Source: Planosporangium flavigriseum (GTDB lineage Bacteria > Actinomycetota > Actinomycetes > Mycobacteriales > Micromonosporaceae). From it: a stretch of 64,000 nt of DNA. Of the stretch, positions 46,634 through 55,894 are shown piece after piece (the stretch's first letter is position 1; each line of letters begins with the position of its first letter). Location: assembly GCF_011947225.1 (NCBI RefSeq), contig NZ_JAATVW010000001.1, positions 186,001 to 250,000 of the forward strand, written 5' to 3'. The position numbers and the translations under genes were made by a program. The notes under the pieces were generated by a model, which made no database searches, had not been told where the DNA came from, and was given only the letters and a program-made list of their open reading frames with translations.

Positions 46634-49600
46634 TCACACGGATAACCCGGCCACCCGCACCCGGTTACGGCCATACTGCTTCGCCTGGTACAGGGCTGTG
46701 TCGGCGGCGTTGACGAGAGCGTCTGCGGAGTACCCGGCGGCGGGCGTCATGATCGCTGCGCCGGCGCTGAGGGTGACGAATCCAAGTTCCGACCTGGCAT
46801 GGGGCTGCGCGAGTGCGGCAACGGCCGAGCGGGCACGTTCGCTGATCTCATTGGCCCGAGCCGCGTCTGCGCCGGGCAAGATGATGGCGAATTCTTCTCC
46901 GCCGTATCGGCAGACGAGATCGACGCCCTCCCGCACACTGCCGGCCAGGGCACGGGCGACCATTCGCAGACACTCGTCGCCCGCGAGGTGGCCGTACTCG
47001 TCGTTGTACCACTTGAAGTGGTCAATATCGATCATGGCGATACCGATCGTCGTACCAGTGGCCGCGGCGCTCTGCCAAGCAGCCTCCAGGACGTCATCGA
47101 ACCGGCGCCTGTTGGCGAGTCCGGTGAGCGGATCGGTCAAGCTGAGGGCTTCCAGTTGCTCGTTGGCTGCCTGCAGAGCCCTGGTACGGTCGGCGACCTT
47201 GTCCTCCAGACGTCGATACAGCAGCGCGTTGTCGAGTGACACCGCGAGCTGACCGGCGATGAGCATCACCGCGTCGAGACGGTCGGCGGAGAAAGCACCA
47301 CTGCTGAGCCTGTTTTCCAGCAGGAGGGCCGCCCGCATGGTGCCCTGGTTGAGGATGGGCACCACGAGCATCGAGCACCGGTCCAGGCCCGCGAAGTAGG
47401 GGTCCCGGGCGAAGCGGTCGTCACGGGCGGCGTTCTCGACCAGCAATGGTTCCCGGGTGCGCTCCGCGTACCGGAATGCCGTCAGCGCCAGCAGGCCACG
47501 CTCGCCGGCTTCCTGCACCGGGATCGCCGTACCGCCGCCGTCGGCGCCGGTCACCGGCATGACCCAGTCCCCGGCTTCATCGTCGAAGAGCAGCAGCCGT
47601 ACACCGGTCGCGCCCGTGATCGACCGCATCTGCTCGGTGACGCTGGTGTACAGGCGGCCCAGGTCGGTCTCCGAGCTCAGGGCCTGCGAAGCCCGCAGGA
47701 TGGCGAGCATGTCGATGTTGTCGGACGAGACGCTGCTGCCGGTCATCCGGTCCCGGCGGGGCCGGGTGTCCTCGGCTGCCGCATCGGCGTGCCGCAGGAA
47801 CGGATGCGTCCGGTCCAGCTCGCGCACCTTCCCGGCCGCGCCCCACTCCGCGTACCGCTGGCGGGCCTCGGCAAGCAGGCCACGGCCGGTCCGCTCGAGG
47901 CCGTGCGCAAGGTGGAACAGCGCGGCCCGTTCGGCGATCAGCGCCCGGTGCCAGGGGCGTTGCCGAAGCTCCGCCTCGCGCAGGGCCGCGTCGAAGGCGG
48001 TGGCGGCCCCGCGGAAGTCGTCGACCGCCCAGGCGCGTTCGGCCTCGACCAGCCGCAGCAGATGTCCGAAGTTCTCGGGCGCGTCCTGGGCCCGTTGCGC
48101 CAGCCATTCCCGGCAGCGGTCCAGTTCGAACAGTAGGTCCGATCGCTCATCCGGCGCGACGGTCTGGATCCGGTGCGCCATGGCCAGCGCCCGGAGCAGA
48201 TGAGCCACCGCACTCGGATACAGATTCTTGATGATGAGGTTCAGCCGCATCGCCATCTCGGCGTGCCGGGCCAGCGCCTCCGCGTCGCCGAACAGGGCTG
48301 CGGACAGGGCCCGGTAGACGTGGTAGTGCGCCAGCAACCGCGGGTTTTCGCCGAGGTCGGTGCTCTCGTCGAACGTGGCGTCGGTGAAGCTGCCGGGTGC
48401 GACGGTCTCGCCCGACAAGGCCCGGACGAACTGCCGGTAGACACCGCGCTGGATCACGGCCGCCGCATCGTTGCCCGTGCGTTCCGCGAACGCCACGGCG
48501 GCATCGACCTCGCTGTCAAGGTCGGCAAGGGTCGGCCCGCAGTCGAGCAACGAGAAGATCGACGGCCAGAACGCCAGGCACGTCGACTGCAGGTCACCGA
48601 TGCGCTGCAGCGCCTCCCGGGCCGCCCGGCCCTGCCGGATCTCCTCCTCGATCGGCTCGAACCAGTGGCAGCCGCTGACGGCGTACAGGTAACGCGCCTC
48701 GGCGATGACGGGCCCGTAGCGACGTCCCTCACCCACCGCCAACGCGTGCCGGGTCAGCCGGACACCGGTAGCGAAGTCGTCGCCCACCATGATGGTGCTG
48801 AAGCAGGCGGCAGCGATGGTGGACACCAGCGGGGCGCACGGGCCGTACTCGTCCCACAGTCGCTGGGCCTCGGTGATCAGCCACGGCAGGGCCGTCTGGT
48901 CGCTCATGAAGGCGAAAAACGCGGGCTGCTTGATCCGTGCGAGAAGCCGGCTGGCGGCGAGTGCCCGCCGGTCGCTGAGCTCGGGCCGACGCAGGTCCTC
49001 GTCAACCGTCACGTGGTCGATCCACTCGTACATGACGGCATTGCGCTTCTGGATCTCTTCGTGGACGTTTTCTCCCGGCACCGCGAAACCCAGCCGCTCG
49101 AGCAGGGCGAACCCGAGCACGACCCCGTCGGCCGGCCGCTGCCGGTTGGTCAGGCTGCAGATCTGGATGCCGGCTGCGTCCACCAGGTCGATCGGATCGT
49201 CGCACCGCCGCTCGATCGACCGGTACACGTCGTCGGCCTCATCAAGGCGGCCGAGGCTGTACAGCGCCGAATGCCACGCGGTCTCCAACCGCACCAGCGA
49301 CCGGTTGGCCGGGGCGTCATCGAACGATCGCCGCAGGCGGACCGCCGTGGCCAGGTACCGCTCGGCGATCGCGTGGTTGCTGATCCGGGTCGCACCGGTG
49401 GCGGCCTCCTCGAACAGGGCGGCCGCCAGTCGCTGCTCTTCTCCGTCGTGAAGCGCGTCCACCGTCACCAGGTACTGCTCCGCGGCCTGGGCCCGGAACT
49501 CGGGTCGGGTGGCGAGCCGGCGCGCGATGGCCAGCTGCAGCGTGCTCCGGGCGCCCGGATCGAGCCCGGCCCGGGCCGCCTGCTGCACCCGGTCGTGGCG

Positions 49601-51613
49601 GAAACGCACCGCGCCCGAGCCACCGGCCGGGTCCGCCCCGTCGGCCTCGTCCATGACGAGCAGCCCATCCTCCAGTGCGGCCGCGAGCAGGTCCGGTACG
49701 GCCGAAGGGGGACGGCCGCTCGCCGCAGCGAGCAGATCGCGGCTCACCTCACCGCCGAGGCACGCCATGATCTCCAGCGTCTCGCGGTCGGCGCCCGCAA
49801 GACGCTCGATCCGGTCCTTGAGCAGATCGACGACGTCACCGTGGCCCACGTAGCGGCGAATGGACGCTTCCTCCCAGCTCCAGCCACTCTCGCTGAGCAC
49901 CAGTGCGCCGTCCCGGCGTAACGCGTTGACCAGTTCGACCGTATCGAAAGGGTTGCCGCCGGTGTGCTCGCCGAGAAGGGTGGCGAGCGCCGCTGCCTGA
50001 GCGGCGGGCAGTCGAAGCATCTGCCCCACCAGCGCGCTCAAGTCCCCGGCGGGGAGGTTGTCCAGGCGCACCAACTGCGGTGCAACGCCCAACTGCTCCC
50101 AGCGGGAGAACACAGCGGTCAGCGGATGCGCGGCGTCGACCTCCCGTTCCCGGTAGGCGCCGACCAGCAGGAGACCGCGCAGGTCCGCATCGGTCTGGAT
50201 CGCGTCCAGAATCCCGATCGCGGACGCGCTCGCCCACTGCAGGTCGTCAAGGAACAGCACGATCGGCCGGTCGGGCGACGCGACCACACCGAGCAGGTCC
50301 AGTGCCGCCTGGCGCAGCCGGGCCTCGACCTCGACCGGGTCGTCGCCGACAACCTGGTGGTCCGCCCCCAGTAGCGTGGCGAACTCCGGGGCTGCGGCGG
50401 TGATCAGCCCGGCGTTGACGCCGAGGGCCTGCAGGATCCCTTCCCGCTGGGCGGCCAACTCCGCCTCCGGCTCGGCCAGCAGCAGCCGGCCCAGCCCACT
50501 CAGCGCTTGAACGACCACCCCGGATGCGGTGTCGCGACGGTACTGGTCGGCCTTGCCGGACACGAACCAGCCTCCACGTGCCGTCACCATCGGCCGAAGC
50601 GCAGCGATCAGCGCCGACTTGCCGACCCCCGGCGCCCCGGTGACGAGCAGGCCCCGCGACGGGCCGGTCAGGGCATTGTCGAGCGCCGTCCGAACCATGT
50701 TGAGCTCGGTGTCCCGACCGACCAGACCGGACGGTGGCGACAGCCGGGTGGGAAAGTCTCGTTCGCCGAGCCGCAGCGATACGCTCGGGTTCTCACACAG
50801 CAGGGAAAGGTCGTGCGCGAGGCCGTCCGCGCTCTGATAGCGCCGTTCGGGCTCCTTCTCCAGCAGCCGCGCCACGACATCCGACAGCCCCTGGGAAATG
50901 CCGGGCACGACCTCAGCCAGTGGCTGCGGCTCCCGCGCGAGAATGTCCCGTACCAGCTGGAGCGGGTCTCCGTCGCCGAACGGCGGATACCCGGCGGCGA
51001 CCTCGTACAACGTCGCGCCGAGCGCGTACAGGTCCGCGCGCAGATCCACCGGAAGGCCCGTGCGGCCGGTCTGCTCCGGCGCCAGGTACGGCAGCCTGCC
51101 CACGATGTCACGGTGGTGCGTGAAGCCCGGTCGCACCTCGGCGAACGTCGTGGCCAGGTCGAAATCAATGAGCAACAGATCGGACCCGGTGCCGGCCAGC
51201 AGAATGTTTGCGGGGTTCACGTCCCGATGCACGACACCCGCCCGGTGGACGTCCGCGATGATCCGGGCAAGCGCGAGCGCTAACTGCGGCAGGGCAGCCG
51301 GGAGCAGGTGGCCTGATCGCAGGACGTCGGCCAGCGGCCGACCGGCCACGTCCTCGAACACGATCGAGTGCCCGTCGGGGTACGCCTCGGCGACCGGCCG
51401 GATCACTCCTGGAACCGCGGCGAGCCGTTGCATGATCGAAAGCTCGTGCTGGATTCGGGCTGTCGCGCTCCGACCGAGGGCCTCTTTACGGATCGCGGTC
51501 ACGCCGGGAAGGCGTACCCGGGTGACCCGGGTACGGTCACTCTGATAGAGGACCACAGGCCGGTCATCCGCGGAGGTGGGCAGCGCCGAGCCGACCCACA
51601 GCTCGGAGGACAT
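46634..51613 (-). CDS. Ser/Thr kinase - AAA ATPase - GAF - GGDEF signalling protein
   Basis: This is a 1659-residue protein. The kinase-like domain (about 25-285) has VVHRDVNPANILLAG near 126 and LLLIDFDLATTF. The usual HRDxKP Lys is Asn and DFG is DFD, as in related multi-domain kinases with HKDINPSN. An AAA-type ATPase follows (GAPGVGKSALIAAL near 326; IVLFLDDLQWAS near 465). About 700 helical residues resemble the central part of LuxR/MalT-like STAND proteins. A GAF domain lies at about 1320-1460, a coiled coil (RALQAANEQLEALS) and a GGDEF domain at about 1490-1655 with RYGGEEFAIILPGAD. The GGEEF site is intact; the canonical RxxD inhibitory site is not, since the position five residues before GG has E-x-x-D. 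It probably makes c-di-GMP in response to a ligand or protein input. It is not in an obvious operon. Confidence 0.88.
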   Translation of the reverse strand: MSSELWVGSALPTSADDRPVVLYQSDRTRVTRVRLPGVTAIRKEALGRSATARIQHELSIMQRLAAVPGVIRPVAEAYPDGHSIVFEDVAGRPLADVLRSGHLLPAALPQLALALARIIADVHRAGVVHRDVNPANILLAGTGSDLLLIDFDLATTFAEVRPGFTHHRDIVGRLPYLAPEQTGRTGLPVDLRADLYALGATLYEVAAGYPPFGDGDPLQLVRDILAREPQPLAEVVPGISQGLSDVVARLLEKEPERRYQSADGLAHDLSLLCENPSVSLRLGERDFPTRLSPPSGLVGRDTELNMVRTALDNALTGPSRGLLVTGAPGVGKSALIAALRPMVTARGGWFVSGKADQYRRDTASGVVVQALSGLGRLLLAEPEAELAAQREGILQALGVNAGLITAAAPEFATLLGADHQVVGDDPVEVEARLRQAALDLLGVVASPDRPIVLFLDDLQWASASAIGILDAIQTDADLRGLLLVGAYREREVDAAHPLTAVFSRWEQLGVAPQLVRLDNLPAGDLSALVGQMLRLPAAQAAALATLLGEHTGGNPFDTVELVNALRRDGALVLSESGWSWEEASIRRYVGHGDVVDLLKDRIERLAGADRETLEIMACLGGEVSRDLLAAASGRPPSAVPDLLAAALEDGLLVMDEADGADPAGGSGAVRFRHDRVQQAARAGLDPGARSTLQLAIARRLATRPEFRAQAAEQYLVTVDALHDGEEQRLAAALFEEAATGATRISNHAIAERYLATAVRLRRSFDDAPANRSLVRLETAWHSALYSLGRLDEADDVYRSIERRCDDPIDLVDAAGIQICSLTNRQRPADGVVLGFALLERLGFAVPGENVHEEIQKRNAVMYEWIDHVTVDEDLRRPELSDRRALAASRLLARIKQPAFFAFMSDQTALPWLITEAQRLWDEYGPCAPLVSTIAAACFSTIMVGDDFATGVRLTRHALAVGEGRRYGPVIAEARYLYAVSGCHWFEPIEEEIRQGRAAREALQRIGDLQSTCLAFWPSIFSLLDCGPTLADLDSEVDAAVAFAERTGNDAAAVIQRGVYRQFVRALSGETVAPGSFTDATFDESTDLGENPRLLAHYHVYRALSAALFGDAEALARHAEMAMRLNLIIKNLYPSAVAHLLRALAMAHRIQTVAPDERSDLLFELDRCREWLAQRAQDAPENFGHLLRLVEAERAWAVDDFRGAATAFDAALREAELRQRPWHRALIAERAALFHLAHGLERTGRGLLAEARQRYAEWGAAGKVRELDRTHPFLRHADAAAEDTRPRRDRMTGSSVSSDNIDMLAILRASQALSSETDLGRLYTSVTEQMRSITGATGVRLLLFDDEAGDWVMPVTGADGGGTAIPVQEAGERGLLALTAFRYAERTREPLLVENAARDDRFARDPYFAGLDRCSMLVVPILNQGTMRAALLLENRLSSGAFSADRLDAVMLIAGQLAVSLDNALLYRRLEDKVADRTRALQAANEQLEALSLTDPLTGLANRRRFDDVLEAAWQSAAATGTTIGIAMIDIDHFKWYNDEYGHLAGDECLRMVARALAGSVREGVDLVCRYGGEEFAIILPGADAARANEISERARSAVAALAQPHARSELGFVTLSAGAAIMTPAAGYSADALVNAADTALYQAKQYGRNRVRVAGLSV

Positions 51614-51908
51614 AGTTATCGCGCCCTTTCCTCACCCGTCGAGCCAAGGAGAGCCCGGCATTGATTGAACCCGGTGCGGACCCGAACGCTGACCTGAGGT
51701 CCGTCATCGTAAGCACTTCGGCTAGCAGTCAATGGAACTAAGAAAAAGTCACGCGATCAATGCACAACGTGCAAGCACCATGGCCGCGACAGACGCTAAA
51801 TAGGCACTAAATTCGCAAATCTGACATTGCCTGCATTGAGGACAGGGTGCTTGCCCGTCGATGACTGGCTGACTGCCTACGGCGGCCCGGAACGATGCGG
51901 TGGGTCGA

Positions 51909-52001
51909 CATGGCGGTGGTACGGCCGAGCGCGTCGTAGGTGTACCCCACGGTGGTGACCCGGTTGGCGGTGTCGTACGTCCAGGTCGACGTCGAGTCCG
52001 C
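51909..52001 (-). pseudogene. RHS/YD-repeat fragment
   Basis: In the 609-bp gap 51614-52222 the minus strand encodes TADSTSTWTYDTANRVTTVG followed by YTYDALGRTTAM, a clear YD-repeat of RHS/WapA-type proteins. It is not part of a full gene; frames on both sides break off. The remainder of the gap shows no gene, apart from an AT-rich stretch at about 51720-51840. Confidence 0.6.
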
Positions 52002-52222
52002 AGTACCGACACCGACCTGCCAGATGCCACCCAGACAGGCCGCCGCCAATGCCGGACGCCGGGCCGGATGGTTGCGCCCTGCGCTCCTGCCAGCGTCTTT
52101 GCGTGAGCTGAGCCACCTTCACTAGGGTGATGGCATACAAAAATGGAACTGCCCCTATCTAAGCGCAGGTTCCACCGCTGTGTCCTGCACTGTCGGCCGG
52201 TCTCCCTGTTCCGAGGACGCTG

Positions 52223-53887
52223 ATGTCTGAACTCTCCTCACCTGACCTGGGTGCGGTTCGCCGGGAAGGCGAACGGTACGACAGGTCCACGGCCCGCCAA
52301 TCGCACGCTGAGGACGGCATACGATCCCGTCTCCGATGGATGGCCGTACTCCCCACCGCCGTTGTCGCGCTGCTCGGTGCGGCCACGGTGGCCTATGTGC
52401 TCGCCGCTTCGGCCCGACCCGTCTCGCCCGCGACGGGCGCGGTGCTGGGCGCGGGCCTCGCAGGGTGTGCGATCGTCCTGGTCGCAGCCGAACGCCTGGC
52501 CGTCAGTTTCGCGCACGCTCTACATGGGAGGGTCAGCGCCCTACGATCGTCAGCCACCCAGGGCGGCACGGAGATCCAGCAGCTACTCGAGCGGGTACGC
52601 GCCGGCGAACGCCCCGCGCTACGCGGCCCGGAAAGCCGCCCCACCAAGGGTGACGACATATTTGCGCTGCTCGAGTATGACCTGAACCGAACGCAGCTCG
52701 TAGCCCAGGCGACCGTCATCCAAGCATCGACCCTCATGCCTGCCGGGCGGCCTGACCAGCGAGTGGAGGTCTTCGTCAACCTCTCTCGTCGGTTGCAGTC
52801 GCTGGTACACCGCGAGATCCAGCTGCTGGACGAGCTGGAGAACGAGGTGGAGGACCCGGATCTCCTCAAAGGACTCTTCCAGGTAGACCATCTCGCCACC
52901 CGCATGCGCCGCCACGCCGAAAATCTCGCCGTGCTGGGCGGCGCGGCCTCGCGGCGCCAGTGGAGCAGACCAGTAGCCGTGACTGAGGTGTTGCGCTCAG
53001 CCATCGCCGAAGTGGAGCAGTATTCGCGGGTCAAACTGGTGCCGCCGATCGAGGGCATGCTCAGCGGTCACGCCGTCGCCGACATCATCCATCTGGTCGC
53101 CGAGCTCGTGGAGAACGCCACCATGTTCTCCCCGCCCCATACCCAGGTGCTGCTGCGCGCCCAGAGCGTCACTTCCGGCCTGGCCGTCGAGGTGGAGGAC
53201 CGGGGCCTCGGCATGGCGCTGGAGGACCAGGAGCGAGCCAACGCCCTTCTCGCGGACCCCACGCGGGTAGACATCGAAGAGTTGTTGCGTGACGGCCGGA
53301 TCGGGCTGTTCGTGGTCGCCGCCATCGCCCGTCGGCATGGCATCACCGTGCGGCTACAGACCAACATCTACGGCGGTCTCCAGTCCGTCGTGATCGTGCC
53401 CCATGGGCTGCTCGGTGCGTCGCCACCGGCCGGCGAGCCCCGACCGCAGGCGGCTGCGCACCAGATGCCTCAAGCGGCACCTCGGCAGCCGGTAGCGGCC
53501 CTGCCCGCCTACGCCTCGGCGACGGTGCCTGGTTCCGCACCACAGCCGCTTGCCAAGCCGGCCGACGTCGCGATGCCCGCCGTCGACAACAACCCCGGGT
53601 CGACGCCTGAACCGGGCATGCGGGAAGCCCAGCACCGGCCGGCGACGTCCCCGCCTACCCCGGTCGCCGATCAGGCCACCCGTCACGACATCCGTCCGCA
53701 ACTACCACAGCGTCGCGGGCAAACGCACCTTGCGCCCCAACTGCAGCAGCTCCCCACCCCCCGCGAGGAGCCGGTCGTCGGCCACGATCCGGGCCTGATC
53801 GCCTCGTTCATGCGGGGCGTGAGCCGCGCCGAGACCGCACCTGACCAAGAAGACGGCCCGCACGGGCGTACCGACAGCATCAGCTGA
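52223..53887 (+). CDS. cvnA: Conservon sensor histidine-kinase-like protein CvnA
   Basis: This 554-residue protein has two N-terminal membrane helices (AVLPTAVVALLGAATVAYVL and VLGAGLAGCAIVLVAAERLA), a helical dimerisation region and a HATPase domain with the N-box IIHLVAELVENATMFSPPHT, VEVEDRGLGM and GLFVVAAIARRHGITVRLQT. The C-terminal ~170 residues are Pro/Ala-rich and disordered. This is the layout of conservon CvnA proteins, which sit at the membrane and act with CvnB-D as a signalling complex resembling eukaryotic G-protein systems. A GAGGACGCTG segment precedes the ATG. It is first in a five-gene run. Confidence 0.9.
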   Translation: MSELSSPDLGAVRREGERYDRSTARQSHAEDGIRSRLRWMAVLPTAVVALLGAATVAYVLAASARPVSPATGAVLGAGLAGCAIVLVAAERLAVSFAHALHGRVSALRSSATQGGTEIQQLLERVRAGERPALRGPESRPTKGDDIFALLEYDLNRTQLVAQATVIQASTLMPAGRPDQRVEVFVNLSRRLQSLVHREIQLLDELENEVEDPDLLKGLFQVDHLATRMRRHAENLAVLGGAASRRQWSRPVAVTEVLRSAIAEVEQYSRVKLVPPIEGMLSGHAVADIIHLVAELVENATMFSPPHTQVLLRAQSVTSGLAVEVEDRGLGMALEDQERANALLADPTRVDIEELLRDGRIGLFVVAAIARRHGITVRLQTNIYGGLQSVVIVPHGLLGASPPAGEPRPQAAAHQMPQAAPRQPVAALPAYASATVPGSAPQPLAKPADVAMPAVDNNPGSTPEPGMREAQHRPATSPPTPVADQATRHDIRPQLPQRRGQTHLAPQLQQLPTPREEPVVGHDPGLIASFMRGVSRAETAPDQEDGPHGRTDSIS

Positions 53888-53924
53888 CAAGCATCGCCAT
53901 TCCTCCAAGGAGAGCTCACCCATC

Positions 53925-54356
53925 ATGCTGCGCGATGTCCCCGCGGGCCAGGCCACCGATCTCACCTGGTTGCTTTCCAGCTTGGTCCAGCGCGTCCCCC
54001 ACACCCGCAGTGCCCTGCTGCTGTCGTCCGACGGCCTGAAGAAGGCCGCCCACGGCCTGGATCCCGACAGCGCCGACCATCTGGCCGCGATCGCCTCCGG
54101 GCTGTTCTCTCTCGCTCGCAGCGCCGGAAACCGCTTCAGTGGTGGTAACGGAGTCCGACAGGTGCTGGCAGAGCTCGACGAGACCCTGTTGTTCGTCTCC
54201 TCTGCCGGCTCCGGCGCGGTCCTGGCCGTGCTGGCGGCCCGCGGCGCGGATGCGGGTGTCCTCGGCTATGAAATGTCGCAACTGGTCAAGAGCGTCCGCC
54301 CCTACCTGGCCACGCCGGCACGGCATTCGGCCAGCACCCCTGACACCGCGGCCTGA
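53925..54356 (+). CDS. cvnB: Conservon roadblock/LC7 protein CvnB
   Basis: This 143-residue protein has AAGGAGAG before its ATG. TDLTWLLSSLVQRVPHTRSA followed by LLLSSDGLKKA is the roadblock/LC7 fold found in MglB-like GTPase partners. In conservons CvnB acts with the GTPase CvnD, probably as a GAP or adaptor. The stop overlaps the cvnC start (TGATG). Confidence 0.92.
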   Translation: MLRDVPAGQATDLTWLLSSLVQRVPHTRSALLLSSDGLKKAAHGLDPDSADHLAAIASGLFSLARSAGNRFSGGNGVRQVLAELDETLLFVSSAGSGAVLAVLAARGADAGVLGYEMSQLVKSVRPYLATPARHSASTPDTAA

Positions 54357-54733
54357 TGGGTATGGCGGGCCCGAGGGACGAGCGCTGGCTCGACGCTGAT
54401 GCTGGACGGCTGGTGCGCCCGTACACCGTGAGTAACGGACGCACCCGACCGACGACCAAACTGGATCTGGTTTCCATGGTCATGTCCACCGGACGGGTAC
54501 ATCAGGCGCGCCTGGAGCCCGATCACGCCCAGACCCTTGGCCTGTGCGCCGGCCCGACCACGGTCGCGGAGGTCGCCGCGCATCTGAAGTTGCCTGTCGT
54601 CGTCACCAAGGTGCTGTTGTCGGATCTGATCGACTGGGGAGCAGTGACGACGACATCCCCCGGCCCTGTCGCCGGTCCGTCCGATCGCATCGTACTGGAG
54701 GCAGTTCTCAATGGCCTACAACGACGACTCTGA
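54356..54733 (+). CDS. cvnC: Conservon DUF742 protein CvnC
   Basis: This 125-residue protein has the DUF742 pattern: RLVRPYTVSNGRTRPTTKLD followed by LVSMV, then a winged-helix-like C-terminus (TTVAEVAAHLKLPVVVTKVL, SDLIDWGAV). It overlaps cvnB by one base and cvnD by 23 bases, so all are translationally coupled. Its biochemical role is undefined. Confidence 0.92.
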   Translation: MGMAGPRDERWLDADAGRLVRPYTVSNGRTRPTTKLDLVSMVMSTGRVHQARLEPDHAQTLGLCAGPTTVAEVAAHLKLPVVVTKVLLSDLIDWGAVTTTSPGPVAGPSDRIVLEAVLNGLQRRL

Positions 54734-55292
54734 GCCACTGCCTACGGCGCTCAAAGTCTTGATCGCTGGTGGCTTCGGCGTGGGCAAGACGACCTTTGTC
54801 GGCTCGGTCAGCGAAATAGAACCCCTGAGCACGGAAGAAATCCTCACCACGGCCAGCGCCGCGACCGACAGCCTGGCCGGGGTGGAGAGTAAGTCCACCA
54901 CGACCGTGGCCATGGACTTCGGCCGGATCACCATCGATGACCAGCTCATTCTGTACATGTTCGGCACCCCGGGCCAGGACCGCTTCTGGTTCATGTGGGA
55001 CGAACTGTCCGACGGCGCGCTCGGTGCGGTCGTCCTGGCCGATACCCGCCGACTGCAGGACTGCTTCGCCGCGGTGGACTTCTTCGAATCCCGGGGCATC
55101 AACTTCCTGGTGGCGGTCAACGATTTCGACGGCGCCTTCCACTACGAGCCCGACGAGGTGCGAGCGGCACTCGACCTGAAGCCGCATATCCCGGTCGTGC
55201 TGTGCGACGCCCGCCAACCCCACTCCGCGACCTCCACCCTGATCTCCCTGATCCAGCACCTGCTCAGCGCCACCACATCCCTTTCCACGTAA
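54711..55292 (+). CDS. cvnD: Conservon small GTPase CvnD
   Basis: This 193-residue protein of the MglA/Ras-like group has P-loop GGFGVGKTTFVGS, switch II FGTPGQDRFWFMWDEL and the guanine-specificity segment VAVNDFDG (NxxD form). Consistent with CvnD proteins, it cycles between GDP and GTP to relay the state of CvnA and CvnB. Upstream neighbours are cvnA-C; the GAF gene follows after 34 bp. Confidence 0.92.
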   Translation: MAYNDDSEPLPTALKVLIAGGFGVGKTTFVGSVSEIEPLSTEEILTTASAATDSLAGVESKSTTTVAMDFGRITIDDQLILYMFGTPGQDRFWFMWDELSDGALGAVVLADTRRLQDCFAAVDFFESRGINFLVAVNDFDGAFHYEPDEVRAALDLKPHIPVVLCDARQPHSATSTLISLIQHLLSATTSLST

Positions 55293-55326
55293 CCCGTCAT
55301 CGCACATGCCAGCTGAGGAGCCCACG

Positions 55327-55884
55327 ATGATCTACGACCTTGCCAGCCGCCAGTCTCTGACCCCTGTAGACCGTGAGGCGCCGCATCGGGTACAGCGACT
55401 GCGCGAACTAGGGATCGGAGAAACCCCGGACCCCGAGTTCGACGAGTTCGCCCACAAGCTCGCCCAGATCACCGGCGCTCCCTACGCAATGGTCAACTTC
55501 ATCAGCGAGAACCGTCAGTACTTCGCCGGCCTGCACACCCCGCCGGCCGGCGCCAACCCCGAGACCGCGGCTGCCGGGCAGCCGGGTCGGGTCATGTCCC
55601 GCGACCACGGCTACTGCCCGCACGTCGTCGTCCGACGTAAGGCGCTGGTGCTCGACGACGTCTGCGATTACCCGCGATTCGCCGGAAACCCGGTGGTCGA
55701 CGAGATCGGCATCCGCTCGTACCTCGGCGCTCCACTCATCGACCACACCGGCACGACCCTCGGCACCATCTGCGTGGTGGACACCGAGCCGCGACCGTGG
55801 GGCCGCACGGGGCTCAAGACCATCAAGGCGCTGGCCGCCGAGTTGACGGAGCGCATCCACCAGCGCGAAGGACAGCGCCGCTAG
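55327..55884 (+). CDS. GAF-domain protein linked to the conservon
   Basis: Starting at the ATG at 55327 (GAGGAG upstream) it encodes 185 residues; a further ATG at 55306 is also in frame. The GAF fold is clear: FAHKLAQITGAPYAMVNFIS, SRDHGYCPHVV, DDVCDYPRFAGNP and IRSYLGAPLIDHTGTTLGTI. GAF domains bind small ligands or cofactors. Several conservons carry such an extra gene. The Cys-Pro-His near residue 100 could be redox or tetrapyrrole related, but that is a guess. It converges on the acyl-CoA dehydrogenase gene. Confidence 0.85.
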   Translation: MIYDLASRQSLTPVDREAPHRVQRLRELGIGETPDPEFDEFAHKLAQITGAPYAMVNFISENRQYFAGLHTPPAGANPETAAAGQPGRVMSRDHGYCPHVVVRRKALVLDDVCDYPRFAGNPVVDEIGIRSYLGAPLIDHTGTTLGTICVVDTEPRPWGRTGLKTIKALAAELTERIHQREGQRR

Positions 55885-55894
55885 GTCCTGGGCC

